Numbered from the stretch's first letter, positions 14,965-22,905 are shown. The stretch: DNA of 24,028 nt from Planctomycetota bacterium (GCA_013213915.1 JABSRK010000016.1:1-24028); one strand, 5' to 3'. Translations and numbers: made by a program. The notes: generated by a model from the sequence alone, not told the origin.

Positions 14965-17172
14965 ATGTCGTATCTCAGAGCTTGCTCCTGCGTCCTCCTC
15001 CTCTCCGCCGTCACCTCGGGCCAGAGCCCCGATCTCACCGTCGAGTGGATCTACTCCGGCGCGCCGTGGCAGATCGCGGCGACGGAGAGTTGCACGTGGC
15101 TCACGGACAGCACGATCCTGATCGATCGTCCGGACGGCGGGACCGACCGACTGGACCCGCGGACGGAGGAGCGGACCGAGTGGCTGTCCGCGCGCCGCGC
15201 CGCGGAGGCGATCGGGAAGGCCCTGGGTCGGGACATTCCGCGCGTGCCGCCGCCGACGGGCGCCTCCTCGGACGGGAAGCGGGCGTTCTGGCGGTCGGGG
15301 AGCGGGCGCGTCATCGTCGTCGATCTTCCGACCTACGAGACCCGGGTGCTGCCCGGGGCGCCAGCTGACACCCTGTTCCGTCTCTCGCCGGACCGGAGCC
15401 AGCTGGCGTTCGTCCGTGACAACGACCTCTGGTCGTGGGATGTGGGCAAGGGGAACGCTCAGAGGCTGACGGAGGACGGGTCGGACATCATCAAGAACGG
15501 GACGCTCTCGTGGGTGTACTGGGAGGAGATCTTCGGGCGGCAGGACATCGGCTACTGGTGGTCGCCCGATTCCAAGTCCATCGCGTTTTTGCGCAGCGAC
15601 GAGAGCATGGTCACGGAGATGACCTACACGGACTTCCGACCGGAGGTCCCGCGCCTCATCAAGCAGCGCTACCCGAAGGCGGGGACGACCAACCCCGTCG
15701 TGCTGCTGGGGATCGCCACCATCGGTGAGAAGGGGGTGACCTGGGCGAAGACAGGGGAGCAGCCGGCGGAGTACATCGTTCGGGCCAAGTGGTTGCCGAC
15801 GAGCGACCGTGTGTCCGTGCAGACCCTCAACCGCAACCACGACCGGCTCGACCTGTGGCTCGTCGATCGCGCGACGGGAAAGGGAACCCACGTCCTCACC
15901 GAGACGGACCCGGGTTGGATCAACATCCACGACGACCTCTACTTCCTGAAGGACGGGAAGCACTTCCTCTGGGTGTCCGAGCGCGACGGCTGGTCCCATC
16001 TCTACCGGTACACGCTGGACGGCAAGCTCGTGAACCAGGTGACCAAGGGGGAGTGGGCGCTGCACGGATCGACGCCGATCTTCTGGCTGCGCCAGGCTGT
16101 CGCGGGGATCGACGAGGAGAACGGGTGGGTCTACTTCGGATCCCTCGAGCACGACCCGATCGAGAACCACCTGTATCGGACCCGGCTCGACGGGACCAAG
16201 ATGCAGCGCCTGACGCGGTGGCGCGGGACGCACTCCATCAACATGTCACCCGACGCGGCGTTCTTCCTCGACGAGCACTCGAACACGTCGACGCCGCCGT
16301 CGCTCACCCTGCGTCGCGCGGCGGACGGCGGCATCGTCCTGACGCTGAACCAGGCAAAGACGAAGGCCGTGGCCGCGCTGGACTGTGTCAATCCCGAGCT
16401 GTTCAAGGTCGAGAACCGGGACGGCTTCGAGATGCCGGGCTACATCTACAAGCCGAAGGACCTGGACCCCGACGGAATCGGTCCCGACGGCCAGCCGAAG
16501 AAGTGGCCGGTGATCCTCTATAGCTATGGCGGCCCGTCGTCACGGTCGGTGACGGACGGCTGGGACTTCGACCGCTGGTGGAACAACATCCTGGTGCGCG
16601 AGGGATACGTCGTCGTGTGCGTGGACAACCGGAGCGCGACGGGATTTTCGAAGAAGGACGAGAACATCATCACCGGGCAGATGACCGGCGACCACGAGCT
16701 GGCCGACGCGCTGGATGTGGTCAAGTGGATCAAATCGCAGGCGTGGGCCGATCCCGACCGGGTTGGGATCTGGGGCTGGAGCAACGGTGGCATGATGACG
16801 CTCCTCTGCATGACCAGGTCACAGGAGTTCAAGGCGGGCATCTCCGTGGCCCCGGTGACGAAGTGGAGCTACTACGACACCATCTGGGCGGAGACGGTCA
16901 ACAAGCGGCCGCAGGACAACGCGGCCATGTACGACCACATGGACCTGACCAAGCGCGCCAAGGACCTGCAAGGACGCCTGTTCCTCGTCCACGGGACCTA
17001 CGACGACAACGTCCACATCCAGAACACCTGGCACTTCGTCGATGAAATGCTGAAAGCGGGCAAGATGTTCGACCTCATGGTCTATCCCATGCGCAAGCAC
17101 GGCATCGCCGACGCCCCCGCTCGTGTGCATCTCTACAAGCGGATGCTCGAGTTCTGGAAGCAGCAGCTGTAG
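14965..17172 (+). CDS. Exported S9 family dipeptidyl peptidase (DPP-IV type)
   Basis: This 735-aa serine peptidase has a signal peptide (about residues 1-20, MSYLRACSCVLLLSAVTSG), a beta-propeller domain and a C-terminal alpha/beta-hydrolase domain. The DPP-IV-type propeller is recognisable from WVYWEEIFGRQDIGYWWSPD and AFLRSDES, where the Glu pair binds the substrate N-terminus. The catalytic triad is Ser606 in GWSNGG, Asp680/681 in YDDNVH and His712 in RKHGIAD. Such enzymes remove dipeptides, often after proline, from peptides outside the cytoplasm. The frame is open back to a TTG at 14929, but that stretch is the promoter -35, and ATG 14965 begins the signal peptide directly. It is 54 bp upstream of the OsmC gene, which seems to have its own promoter. 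Confidence 0.94.
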   Translation: MSYLRACSCVLLLSAVTSGQSPDLTVEWIYSGAPWQIAATESCTWLTDSTILIDRPDGGTDRLDPRTEERTEWLSARRAAEAIGKALGRDIPRVPPPTGASSDGKRAFWRSGSGRVIVVDLPTYETRVLPGAPADTLFRLSPDRSQLAFVRDNDLWSWDVGKGNAQRLTEDGSDIIKNGTLSWVYWEEIFGRQDIGYWWSPDSKSIAFLRSDESMVTEMTYTDFRPEVPRLIKQRYPKAGTTNPVVLLGIATIGEKGVTWAKTGEQPAEYIVRAKWLPTSDRVSVQTLNRNHDRLDLWLVDRATGKGTHVLTETDPGWINIHDDLYFLKDGKHFLWVSERDGWSHLYRYTLDGKLVNQVTKGEWALHGSTPIFWLRQAVAGIDEENGWVYFGSLEHDPIENHLYRTRLDGTKMQRLTRWRGTHSINMSPDAAFFLDEHSNTSTPPSLTLRRAADGGIVLTLNQAKTKAVAALDCVNPELFKVENRDGFEMPGYIYKPKDLDPDGIGPDGQPKKWPVILYSYGGPSSRSVTDGWDFDRWWNNILVREGYVVVCVDNRSATGFSKKDENIITGQMTGDHELADALDVVKWIKSQAWADPDRVGIWGWSNGGMMTLLCMTRSQEFKAGISVAPVTKWSYYDTIWAETVNKRPQDNAAMYDHMDLTKRAKDLQGRLFLVHGTYDDNVHIQNTWHFVDEMLKAGKMFDLMVYPMRKHGIADAPARVHLYKRMLEFWKQQL

Positions 17173-17214
17173 CTCTATTACCCGTCCTCCCGTGCCTCGG
17201 TTCGACGCTCCCAT

Positions 17215-17220
17215 TACGAT
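17215..17220 (+). promoter_or_regulatory. -10-like TACGAT before the OsmC gene
   Basis: TACGAT ends exactly 6 nt before ATG 17227. There is no SD in the preceding 25 nt. The arrangement is the same as at the kinase gene, suggesting a leaderless transcript. No -35 is evident. Confidence 0.4.
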
Positions 17221-17226
17221 GCGGGC

Positions 17227-17637
17227 ATGGTTGAAATCGACGTTGTCTACGAGGGTGACCTCCACGCCGAGGCCAGGCACGGGCCATCCGGCGCCACGCT
17301 GACCACGGACGCTCCGAAGGACAACGAGGGGCGGGGCGAGAGTTTCTCGCCCACGGACCTCGTGGCCACGGCACTCGGGACTTGCATGATCACCATCATG
17401 GGGATCGCCGCACGTCGCAAGAGCCTGGCGCTGGAAGGTGCGCGCGTTCGCGTGAAGAAGCTGATGACCATGGACCCCGTTCGGCGCATCGGCAAGCTCG
17501 AGGTCGTGTTCGATCTGCCCGCGTCACTCTCGGACGCCGACCGAGACGTCCTGGAGCGCGCTGCGCTGGCGTGTCCGGTCCACAAGAGTCTGCATCCGGA
17601 CATGGAGATTCCGGTGGCTTTCAACTACCGATCCTAG
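17227..17637 (+). CDS. OsmC/Ohr family protein
   Basis: The 136-aa product is an OsmC-like thiol peroxidase fold, acting as a dimer in the cytoplasm on organic or lipid hydroperoxides. The two expected cysteines are present in LGTCMITIM and LACPVHKSL, as is the helix-start motif SPTDLVATALG. Its length is normal for the family. It resembles the YhfA/general OsmC branch more than Ohr, but I would not go further from sequence alone. It follows the peptidase gene in the same direction. A GC-rich hairpin without a T-tract, GGGCGCGG-CGGG-CCGCGCCC, lies just after its stop (about 17648-17667). Confidence 0.92.
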   Translation: MVEIDVVYEGDLHAEARHGPSGATLTTDAPKDNEGRGESFSPTDLVATALGTCMITIMGIAARRKSLALEGARVRVKKLMTMDPVRRIGKLEVVFDLPASLSDADRDVLERAALACPVHKSLHPDMEIPVAFNYRS

Positions 17638-17647
17638 CGGAGTTGGC

Positions 17648-17667
17648 GGGCGCGGCGGGCCGCGCCC
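17648..17667. terminator. GC-rich hairpin between convergent OsmC and small secreted protein genes
   Basis: GGGCGCGG, loop CGGG, CCGCGCCC: an 8-bp stem in the 58-bp gap between two convergent genes. Its terminator role is inferred from location; it has no T-tract. Confidence 0.3.
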
Positions 17668-17695
17668 CGACGATGCGGGGCGCGTAGATGTATGT

Positions 17696-17965
17696 CTACC
17701 AGCAGATCCGTCGACGGTAGCTCCGTCGGTAGGAGGGCCTGTAGTATCGCGGATAGCGATAGGACGAGTAGTACGTCGGGGCGTAGTACGTCGGGGCGCA
17801 GTACGAGCCACCGAAGAGACCTCCGCCGACGTAGCCGCCACCGCTTCCGAAGCTGATGCTAAATCCCCCACCGCGGCTGTAGCACTGTGCACTGGCCTCT
17901 GGGGCGAGGACCAGCGCGAGACCGAAGACGAGCGCCAGCGTTCCGAGCGTTCTGTTGATGCTCAT
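17696..17965 (-). CDS. Small secreted Gly/Tyr/Arg-rich protein
   Basis: The 89-aa product starts with a clear signal peptide (MSINRTLGTLALVFGLALVLAPEASA, in two parts: charged start and hydrophobic core; cleavage after ASA). The mature part of about 63 residues is glycine-rich first (GGGFSISFGSGGGYVGGGLFGG). It is then tyrosine/arginine-rich, with a short repeat APTYYAPTYY coded by two near-identical 15-nt units around 17769-17800, and a very basic end. No family is recognised; it may bind cell-surface polymers. AAGGAG 8 nt before ATG 17965 is the best SD in the window and sets the start well inside the longer open frame reaching 18106. Cys residues occur at the mature N-terminus, mid-chain and near the C-terminus. 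Confidence 0.75.
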   Translation of the reverse strand: MSINRTLGTLALVFGLALVLAPEASAQCYSRGGGFSISFGSGGGYVGGGLFGGSYCAPTYYAPTYYSSYRYPRYYRPSYRRSYRRRICW

Positions 17966-18292
17966 GGCGTTTACTCCTTGTTTGTCGTTGCGCGTCAACG
18001 CGGACCGGCTCCCACCGTAGGTACCGAAACCGCCCCGTTCGGAGCACACGATCCGAGCGAGCACGGTGGCCAATCGCACGGGCCGTGCCACAGCGGTGAT
18101 GATCACCCCAAGGCATTTGAATCCAATGACTTAGGCTGTTGTGCTGCAGGCCGTGGCTCTTCTCCCGTGTCTCCGCGAGAGGACACGGGGTGTTCCGCGG
18201 GGTTCATGGGGCGCGGCCCGAGATCGGATAGTCTGGGACCGCCCTCGCGTCCCTCCACATTTCGGTTGCCACTGTCGTACGGAGACCTCCCG
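17966..18292. other. 327-base divergent intergenic region
   Basis: This lies between the small secreted protein gene (minus) and the 588-aa secreted protein gene (plus). It holds inverted repeats GGTGAT-G-ATCACC (18095-18107) and CCCGTGTC...GACACGGG (about 18166-18191), either of which could be an operator or leader hairpin. The long plus frame here is open but has no protein-like pattern before 18293. No clear promoter boxes were found. Confidence 0.35.
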
Positions 18293-20059
18293 ATGCGGTG
18301 CTTTCTGCGTCCCTTGTGCGTTCTCGGGTTGGCGTTGTCGCTCGCTGGCCAGGACGCGACGGTCTACTTCTCGCCTCGCTACACGGAGACCCCCGCGTCA
18401 GGTCGCGGCGGGTTCATCACCGACGTGGCTGCGCCCTGCCTTCCGACTCCTGTCTTCGGCAACGGGTTCGTCATCGAGTCAGCGGTCGCCAACCCACAGG
18501 GGGTCTGCTACATCACGCCGGGGGTGTTGAACACGACGGTCGTCAACAGCCTCCCCGCGCAGATGACCAACGACTTCGTCGAGGTGTCGAATTTTCCGCA
18601 GTTCAACCTCTACCTGGGCGATCTGGACAATGACGGAGTCCCTCACGAGAGCACGAACTTCCGCGGTGTTGATGCGATGTACATTCCGACACCAGCGATC
18701 GGTCGCCCGAACAACATCCATGAAATGTTCGTCTCGTGCTGGACCGGATCGTCGGGAAGCGCTGGTTATCTCGGCGACACGATCGAGGAATCCGACATGG
18801 TGCTGTTGCCCGCAGCGGGGACGCTCTATCCGGTCAATTCCCCTACCAGCGGTCCGGTCTATTTCATCCGCCGAGCTCAGTGGATCGCGCTGCTCGGGTT
18901 CACGTCCACGTCGAGCGGCCTCGACGTGAATGCGTTCACCGTCGACCAGAGCACCGGTGACATCTACTGCAGCTTCGATAACAGTTCGATTGCCGGGGCG
19001 ATGCTGATCACGTCGCCAGGGGGTTCGCTCGCCACGACCACGATCACGCGCGGCGACATCATCCGGATCCCGGCGGCTGCCTACACGCCGTCGGGACCGT
19101 ATGGGGTCGTCTCCAACCCGGTGAGCGGGCTCGCCGAGCGGGTCTACAGCCCAGCGGACGTCGGCAGCATGGTTGCGAATGCGGGCGGGACCAATACGAC
19201 GAGCGGTACGGTCAACGTCTACAGCCTCTCCATCGATCCGAACGGCGGGACATCCGCCACGCCGGCGGGCTTCGCGACTCCGGACCTGTTGTTCACGATC
19301 TACAACCAGGGCGGCCAGTCGGGGGGCACCGCGAACGCCAGCGCCTCAGCCGTCTACACGACGGCGGGCGGCGGGGCGTACGCGACCCTCAACGGTGTGA
19401 CCATGGACCAGCCGGCGGCGCTGGGCATGAACAACCTGTCGTTCAACAGCGGCTACTACGCCGGCCCGCTCGACGCCATGTCCGTGGTGCAGCACGCGCC
19501 CAACCTCGATCCCATGGCGGACCGTCCTGTTCACCTCGACACGTATCCGACGAACGGCATCCTCAGCGATCCGGCGTACAACGGTCGGATCACGTGTTAC
19601 GTCTCCGGTTTGCCGCCGGGGGGCCAGGCCGGCGTTTTTGCGCGCCTGGATACGATCGCCGCCGGTGGATTCGTGAGCCGCTCGAGCCTGGCCGGATCGG
19701 TCCAGGGATATCCGGATCTCTATGTCGACCCGTTCGGAGTGGCCAACCAGAGCTGCGTCCTGGCGCCAGCGAATTCCATCGTCGGCAACGTCTGCCAGAA
19801 TCCGGTCGCGCAGACGTTCTTCAACAACCCCTCTTCCAGCACCGGGGCGCCGGACCCGACCCAGAGCGTCAATCCCATCACCGTCTTCACCGACCCGAAC
19901 AACGGCGCCCAGAACGGTGACCTCTGCTTCGAGATCGACCTCCTTGCATCGCTGCCGCCGGGGACGATGCCTCCGAACCCGCCGCTGATCATCACCATCC
20001 AGGTGCTCGACTTTTCCACCGTGCGCCTGTCGAGCCCTATCGCGCTGCAGCTCAACTGA
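18293..20059 (+). CDS. 588-aa secreted protein of unknown function
   Basis: The product starts with a signal peptide (MRCFLRPLCVLGLALSLAGQ, cleavage near residue 19). It is then a soluble, Gly/Ser/Thr/Asn-rich, low-lysine chain typical of exported beta proteins. It contains LGDLDNDGVPHES and SLSIDPNGG (acidic, perhaps calcium-binding turns), four or more scattered Cys, and a final hydrophobic strand region PPLIITIQVLDFS. I see no membrane anchor, PEP-CTERM or type IX sorting signal, and no repeats strong enough to define domains. GGAG at 18281-18284, 8 nt before ATG 18293, sets the start. The stop lies 9 bp from the stop of the convergent membrane protein gene. Confidence 0.8.
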   Translation: MRCFLRPLCVLGLALSLAGQDATVYFSPRYTETPASGRGGFITDVAAPCLPTPVFGNGFVIESAVANPQGVCYITPGVLNTTVVNSLPAQMTNDFVEVSNFPQFNLYLGDLDNDGVPHESTNFRGVDAMYIPTPAIGRPNNIHEMFVSCWTGSSGSAGYLGDTIEESDMVLLPAAGTLYPVNSPTSGPVYFIRRAQWIALLGFTSTSSGLDVNAFTVDQSTGDIYCSFDNSSIAGAMLITSPGGSLATTTITRGDIIRIPAAAYTPSGPYGVVSNPVSGLAERVYSPADVGSMVANAGGTNTTSGTVNVYSLSIDPNGGTSATPAGFATPDLLFTIYNQGGQSGGTANASASAVYTTAGGGAYATLNGVTMDQPAALGMNNLSFNSGYYAGPLDAMSVVQHAPNLDPMADRPVHLDTYPTNGILSDPAYNGRITCYVSGLPPGGQAGVFARLDTIAAGGFVSRSSLAGSVQGYPDLYVDPFGVANQSCVLAPANSIVGNVCQNPVAQTFFNNPSSSTGAPDPTQSVNPITVFTDPNNGAQNGDLCFEIDLLASLPPGTMPPNPPLIITIQVLDFSTVRLSSPIALQLN

Positions 20060-20068
20060 TCAGGGCGT

Positions 20069-20632
20069 TCAGCCCCGTCGTCGTCGCAATGACATCGGCA
20101 CGCCGAGAAGCAGGCTGCCCGTGACGAGGCACCACACGGCGCCTGCGATCGTCGTGAACGCGCCCATCATCAGGCCGTTCGCGATCTTGCCGCCCGTCGT
20201 GTCAGCGGGAGAAGCCGCGCGGGTGTTCCAGTGGCCGAGTTGCTCCTCGACCTTCTCCCGCGCTTCGAAGAAGCCGAGGCCCTCGTCCCTGTATTTCTCG
20301 TAGAGAGCGTCCTCCTGCGGGTCAACGTAGAACCTGCCGTGTGTCCACCCGGCGAACTGAGCGACGGTGTAGGAGATGGTGTTGGGGACAGTCCAGCACA
20401 TCACTGCCACCGTCAGGCCGCCGAGGAGTACCCGCTTGAAGCCGAGGTGGTCCATCGCGCCGGTGATCCCGTTGTAGAGGAACAAGATGGCCGACCCGGC
20501 GTAGACGCTCATCATGAACGCTGACTTCTCGTCCTCGGCGCTCGCGTCCATCGCCAGGCGCGCGGCCGCCACCATCCACAGGACCCAGATGATCGGACGG
20601 AATTCGCGGTAGATCTCTCTCAGGCCTCGCAT
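20069..20632 (-). CDS. 187-aa membrane protein of unknown function
   Basis: About four hydrophobic segments are visible: IIWVLWMVAAARLAM, SVYAGSAILFLYNGITG, VLLGGLTVAVMCWTVPNTISY and the long C-terminal MMGAFTTIAGAVWCLVTGSLLLGVPM. Between segments three and four lies a charged loop with a short helix (YEKYRDEGLGFFEAREKVEEQLGHW). The C-terminus is basic (SLRRRRG), suggesting it stays inside. GGGAGG about 7 nt before ATG 20632 sets the start. It follows the beta-lactamase-like gene by 68 bp on the same strand, with TACGAT between them. No family is recognised. Confidence 0.75.
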   Translation of the reverse strand: MRGLREIYREFRPIIWVLWMVAAARLAMDASAEDEKSAFMMSVYAGSAILFLYNGITGAMDHLGFKRVLLGGLTVAVMCWTVPNTISYTVAQFAGWTHGRFYVDPQEDALYEKYRDEGLGFFEAREKVEEQLGHWNTRAASPADTTGGKIANGLMMGAFTTIAGAVWCLVTGSLLLGVPMSLRRRRG

Positions 20633-20665
20633 CGGAAGTCCTCCCGCATGAAGTTGGCTGGGGTG

Positions 20666-20671
20666 ATCGTA
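20666..20671 (-). promoter_or_regulatory. -10-like TACGAT upstream of the 187-aa membrane protein
   Basis: TACGAT on the minus strand, 33 nt before the ATG at 20632, whose SD is GGGAGG. No matching -35 is seen at 17 bp. Confidence 0.3.
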
Positions 20672-20700
20672 GCGGCCGCGGTGCGGGGCGTCCGCGCGGG

Positions 20701-22026
20701 TCAATCGCGGGCCTGGAAGCTCCCCGCCCACACACGACGGCCGCCGATGGCCAACGTGACGGAGTAGTTGCCAGAGCGGTGGAGGGGGAGTGAGAAGATC
20801 CCCTCGGTGAATTTCCGTCCCGCAAATCCCCGGGCCTCGCGACGGTGGCTGCCGCCCGAACGCGTCCAGCGCACCACCAGGACGGTCGGTTGCAGCGGCG
20901 CTGCCTGGACGACGAGCTGCGCGGTGCCGCCCACGTCGAAGTCGGTGCACGCCCGTGTGGACCCGGGGGTCCGAAGCTGGACCTGGCGAAGCGTCGATGG
21001 GAGTGCGGCGGGGATCTCCTCTTCTGGGGTACGCCAGGCGCCAGGCGCCAGGCGTCGCAGCGCGGCTTCTCCCATGACGGATAGCAAATGGGCTGCGTCA
21101 TGTTCGGATACCATCCCGGTTGCTTGGGTTATGACCATGACGGTCCCCTTGGGGGTCTCGATCAACGCGGCCGACGTTGCCCGGCGCCACGAGCGCGTGT
21201 CGAGGCCGTGGACGACCAGGTGAAGGCCGAGGTCTCGTGCGTTCTGTACGGTCGGAACCGAGCGCAGCAGGCGCGCGAGAAGCCCCCGATCAGCGCGGTG
21301 CAAGGTGTCGCTGCAGAGGAGCCTGAAGAGCGCATCTGCGAACCCTCGAAGGGTGCCGGCGTTGTTGCGGCGCGCATACCAGGATGCCCAGGCGTTTCCG
21401 AGACGCCGGACGTGGTCGTCCCGTAGACGCGGATCCGCGTCGAAGGGGGAGGGCACGATGGCCTTGGTGTCACCGTCGTGGAGCCAGCGCTGCGCTGCCG
21501 CTGCTGGCACCTCACCGAAGCGGGGGTCGATCTGTCCAAGGACGAATCCGTCTCTCGCTACGCGACTGGCGATGGGGCGGAGTCCGTCGATCCCCAGGCC
21601 GTTCACCCACGCCTGCAGTCGCGCGCCGAGCCACGTGATGAGGAGGTCGGTGGCGGCAGGGTCGTCATGGACGATCGTCGCCTCGATGAGTTGGCCGAGA
21701 GTGAACGGTTCTCCGTGCCGGTCTCGCAGGACGCCCCCCCCACCCCGGTATGCGGTTTTGGGGTAGGGCAGAACGTGCGAGTGTCCGACGCCTCTTCGTC
21801 GCGCTTCCGTCAGCGCGGCCGCTGCGACGAAGACTCGGGTGAGGCTGCCGAGGTGGCGCTCGCCAACCCCGTTCAGGGATACCTTCGAGTCAGTGTCGAG
21901 GTTATGGGCGTAAACGGCGAGTCGTTGATCCGAAGCACGGACCAGGTCCTCGAGGGAGGCGTCACGATGTGGGTTTGCCTGGCCGGCGAGGGGAAGCGAG
22001 AGGAGTAGGAGGATCGACGTTCGCAT
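20701..22026 (-). CDS. Exported class A beta-lactamase-like protein, catalytic motifs replaced
   Basis: This 441-aa protein has a signal peptide (MRTSILLLLSLPLAG, cleavage near 15-17), a serine beta-lactamase/transpeptidase-like domain (about 25-330) and a beta-rich C-terminal domain (about 350-441). The fold is suggested by HLGSLTRVFVAAAALTEARRRG, which aligns with the S-x-x-K helix, and by EATIVHDDPAATDLLITWLG, which aligns with the SDN motif helix. The key residues differ: S61-L-T-R64 has Arg for Lys, and SDN is H120-D-D122. No KTG triad is found at the expected place. It is therefore probably not a hydrolase and may bind cell-wall peptides. A G8 run (minus strand; C8 at 21734-21741) and a 7-nt tandem repeat (21032-21054) lie in the frame. 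Confidence 0.75.
   Translation of the reverse strand: MRTSILLLLSLPLAGQANPHRDASLEDLVRASDQRLAVYAHNLDTDSKVSLNGVGERHLGSLTRVFVAAAALTEARRRGVGHSHVLPYPKTAYRGGGGVLRDRHGEPFTLGQLIEATIVHDDPAATDLLITWLGARLQAWVNGLGIDGLRPIASRVARDGFVLGQIDPRFGEVPAAAAQRWLHDGDTKAIVPSPFDADPRLRDDHVRRLGNAWASWYARRNNAGTLRGFADALFRLLCSDTLHRADRGLLARLLRSVPTVQNARDLGLHLVVHGLDTRSWRRATSAALIETPKGTVMVITQATGMVSEHDAAHLLSVMGEAALRRLAPGAWRTPEEEIPAALPSTLRQVQLRTPGSTRACTDFDVGGTAQLVVQAAPLQPTVLVVRWTRSGGSHRREARGFAGRKFTEGIFSLPLHRSGNYSVTLAIGGRRVWAGSFQARD
21032..21054. repeat. Heptamer tandem repeat in a coding region
   Basis: CGCCAGG is repeated three times in a row plus two bases, inside the beta-lactamase-like gene. Seven is not a multiple of three, so a copy gained or lost would shift the frame. 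Confidence 0.8.
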
Positions 22027-22037
22027 GGGTCTGCGGG

Positions 22038-22043
22038 ATCATA
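22038..22043 (-). promoter_or_regulatory. -10-like TATGAT before the beta-lactamase-like gene
   Basis: TATGAT on the minus strand, 11 nt before the ATG at 22026, with no SD after it. It is the closest match to the -10 consensus seen in the window. Confidence 0.4.
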
Positions 22044-22084
22044 CGACCCCGCGCCTGGCGTCGGATGTTCGCTTCCCCGTGAAC

Positions 22085-22113
22085 TTGTCTTCGCAGTTCA
22101 TTGGGGATACGCT
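22085..22113 (+). promoter_or_regulatory. Putative promoter of the XRE gene
   Basis: TTGTCT (22085-22090), 17 bp, TACGCT (22108-22113). The first copy of an 18-bp repeat begins 6 bp after it, where a repressor could act. Confidence 0.45.
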
Positions 22114-22118
22114 GTGAA

Positions 22119-22136
22119 GTGCGGTTCGCTTCTGGT
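22119..22136 (+). repeat. Direct repeat copy 1 near the XRE gene
   Basis: GTGCGGTTCGCTTCTGGT, just after the putative promoter. Copy 2 at 22620-22637 differs at two of 18 positions. Possible operator. Confidence 0.6.
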
Positions 22137-22162
22137 AGGTGGACGAGTTCAGGAGTTCAGAC

Positions 22163-22618
22163 ATGCGGCATCCCTTCCAGCGGGCCTCGAACGACAAGGA
22201 CACGGTGCGGACGCCCTTCCAGGTCACCCTGGTGCGCTTCATCGAGACGTACTCCGACGAGGGTGAGCGGATGTCCGGACGCAAGCTCAGCAACCTGCTC
22301 GGCAAGTCCGCGAACCACATCTCCCAGATGCTGAACGACGGTTTCGTACCGTCGGGGCCCGCCATTGTGGACATGGCCTCGGTGCTCAAGCTCACGTCGT
22401 CGGAGCGCGACGGGCTCATCCGCGCCGCCATGGAGACCAAGGCCTCCCAACGATCTCGGGACAACTTCTGGATCAACGAGACCTGGCGGATGTTGGCGGA
22501 GTCCGACGCTGAGAAGGAGCGCCTCGTGGGCTTTCTGGCCGAGCAGGGGCTCCTCGACGGGTTCCTGGCCTGGTCAGACAATCGGCCGAAACGTAAGGAA
22601 GGCTCACGCAACCGGTAA
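22163..22618 (+). CDS. XRE-type helix-turn-helix DNA-binding protein
   Basis: The 151-aa protein has an HTH of the Cro/C1 (XRE) type at about residues 37-57 (SGRKLSNLLGKSANHISQMLNDG), continuing with the usual helix 4-5 pattern (PSGPAIVDMASVLKLTSSERDGLI). The C-terminal part (about 90-151) is charged and helical (WRMLAESDAEKERLVGFLAEQGLLDGFLAW) and could be for dimerisation or signal sensing. AGGAG 7 nt before ATG 22163 chooses this start over a GTG at 22139. Near-identical 18-bp repeats lie before and just after the gene, so autoregulation and control of the downstream icmF gene are possible. It is not flanked by phage genes. Confidence 0.85.
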   Translation: MRHPFQRASNDKDTVRTPFQVTLVRFIETYSDEGERMSGRKLSNLLGKSANHISQMLNDGFVPSGPAIVDMASVLKLTSSERDGLIRAAMETKASQRSRDNFWINETWRMLAESDAEKERLVGFLAEQGLLDGFLAWSDNRPKRKEGSRNR

Positions 22619-22619
22619 G

Positions 22620-22637
22620 GTGCGGATCGCTTTTGGT
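22620..22637 (+). repeat. Direct repeat copy 2 near the XRE gene
   Basis: GTGCGGATCGCTTTTGGT, starting 1 nt after the XRE stop codon and followed by a T-run (22637-22643) that may also help terminate. It is 16 of 18 identical to copy 1. Confidence 0.6.
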
Positions 22638-22876
22638 TTTTTTCGCGCCGGAATTGCCGAGAACGACGTCTATACCCCTGGACTGGGTACGGGGGACTTC
22701 GCGGTCCAACCATCCCACCTCGGCAAGAAACGGCAAACAAACTCACCCACCACTTTCGCACACCTCAGCCCCATCGGACCGCGACCCCCGGCACCCTTCT
22801 CGCCGCCCCCGGGCCCGCCCGGCCGCCCCGGTCCGTCCCCCTTGCTGACCGGTCTTTCGTCGCGCTGTCCGAGCCT
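22638..22876. other. Non-coding gap before icmF
   Basis: No gene is recognised in these bases. The stretch 22760-22850 is strongly C-rich on the plus strand, with GGGCCC and CCGCCC runs. A T-run follows the XRE gene. Confidence 0.35.
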
Positions 22877-22905
22877 TTGCCCCTGTACTGACAACGTGTT
22901 ACGTT
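22877..22905 (+). promoter_or_regulatory. Putative icmF promoter
   Basis: TTGCCC (22877-22882), 17 bp, TACGTT (22900-22905), giving a leader of about 35 nt before ATG 22946. The match to consensus is moderate. It resembles the TTGnnn-17-TACGCT pattern seen before the XRE and DPP-IV genes. Confidence 0.35.

Noticed and set aside
13173..15038. 621-codon minus-strand open frame across the selenoprotein gene
   Set aside because: A GC-rich shadow frame with no domain pattern; it also crosses the terminator hairpin.
14884..16233. 449-codon minus-strand open frame opposite the peptidase
   Set aside because: Opposite a gene with clear catalytic and propeller motifs; no independent protein features.
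17978..18292. N-terminal 105-codon extension of the 588-aa secreted protein
   Set aside because: It would hide the signal peptide at 18293, which has its own well-placed SD.
22760..22850. C-rich stretch as a regulatory RNA or repeat
   Set aside because: No stable stem or repeated unit stands out beyond base composition.
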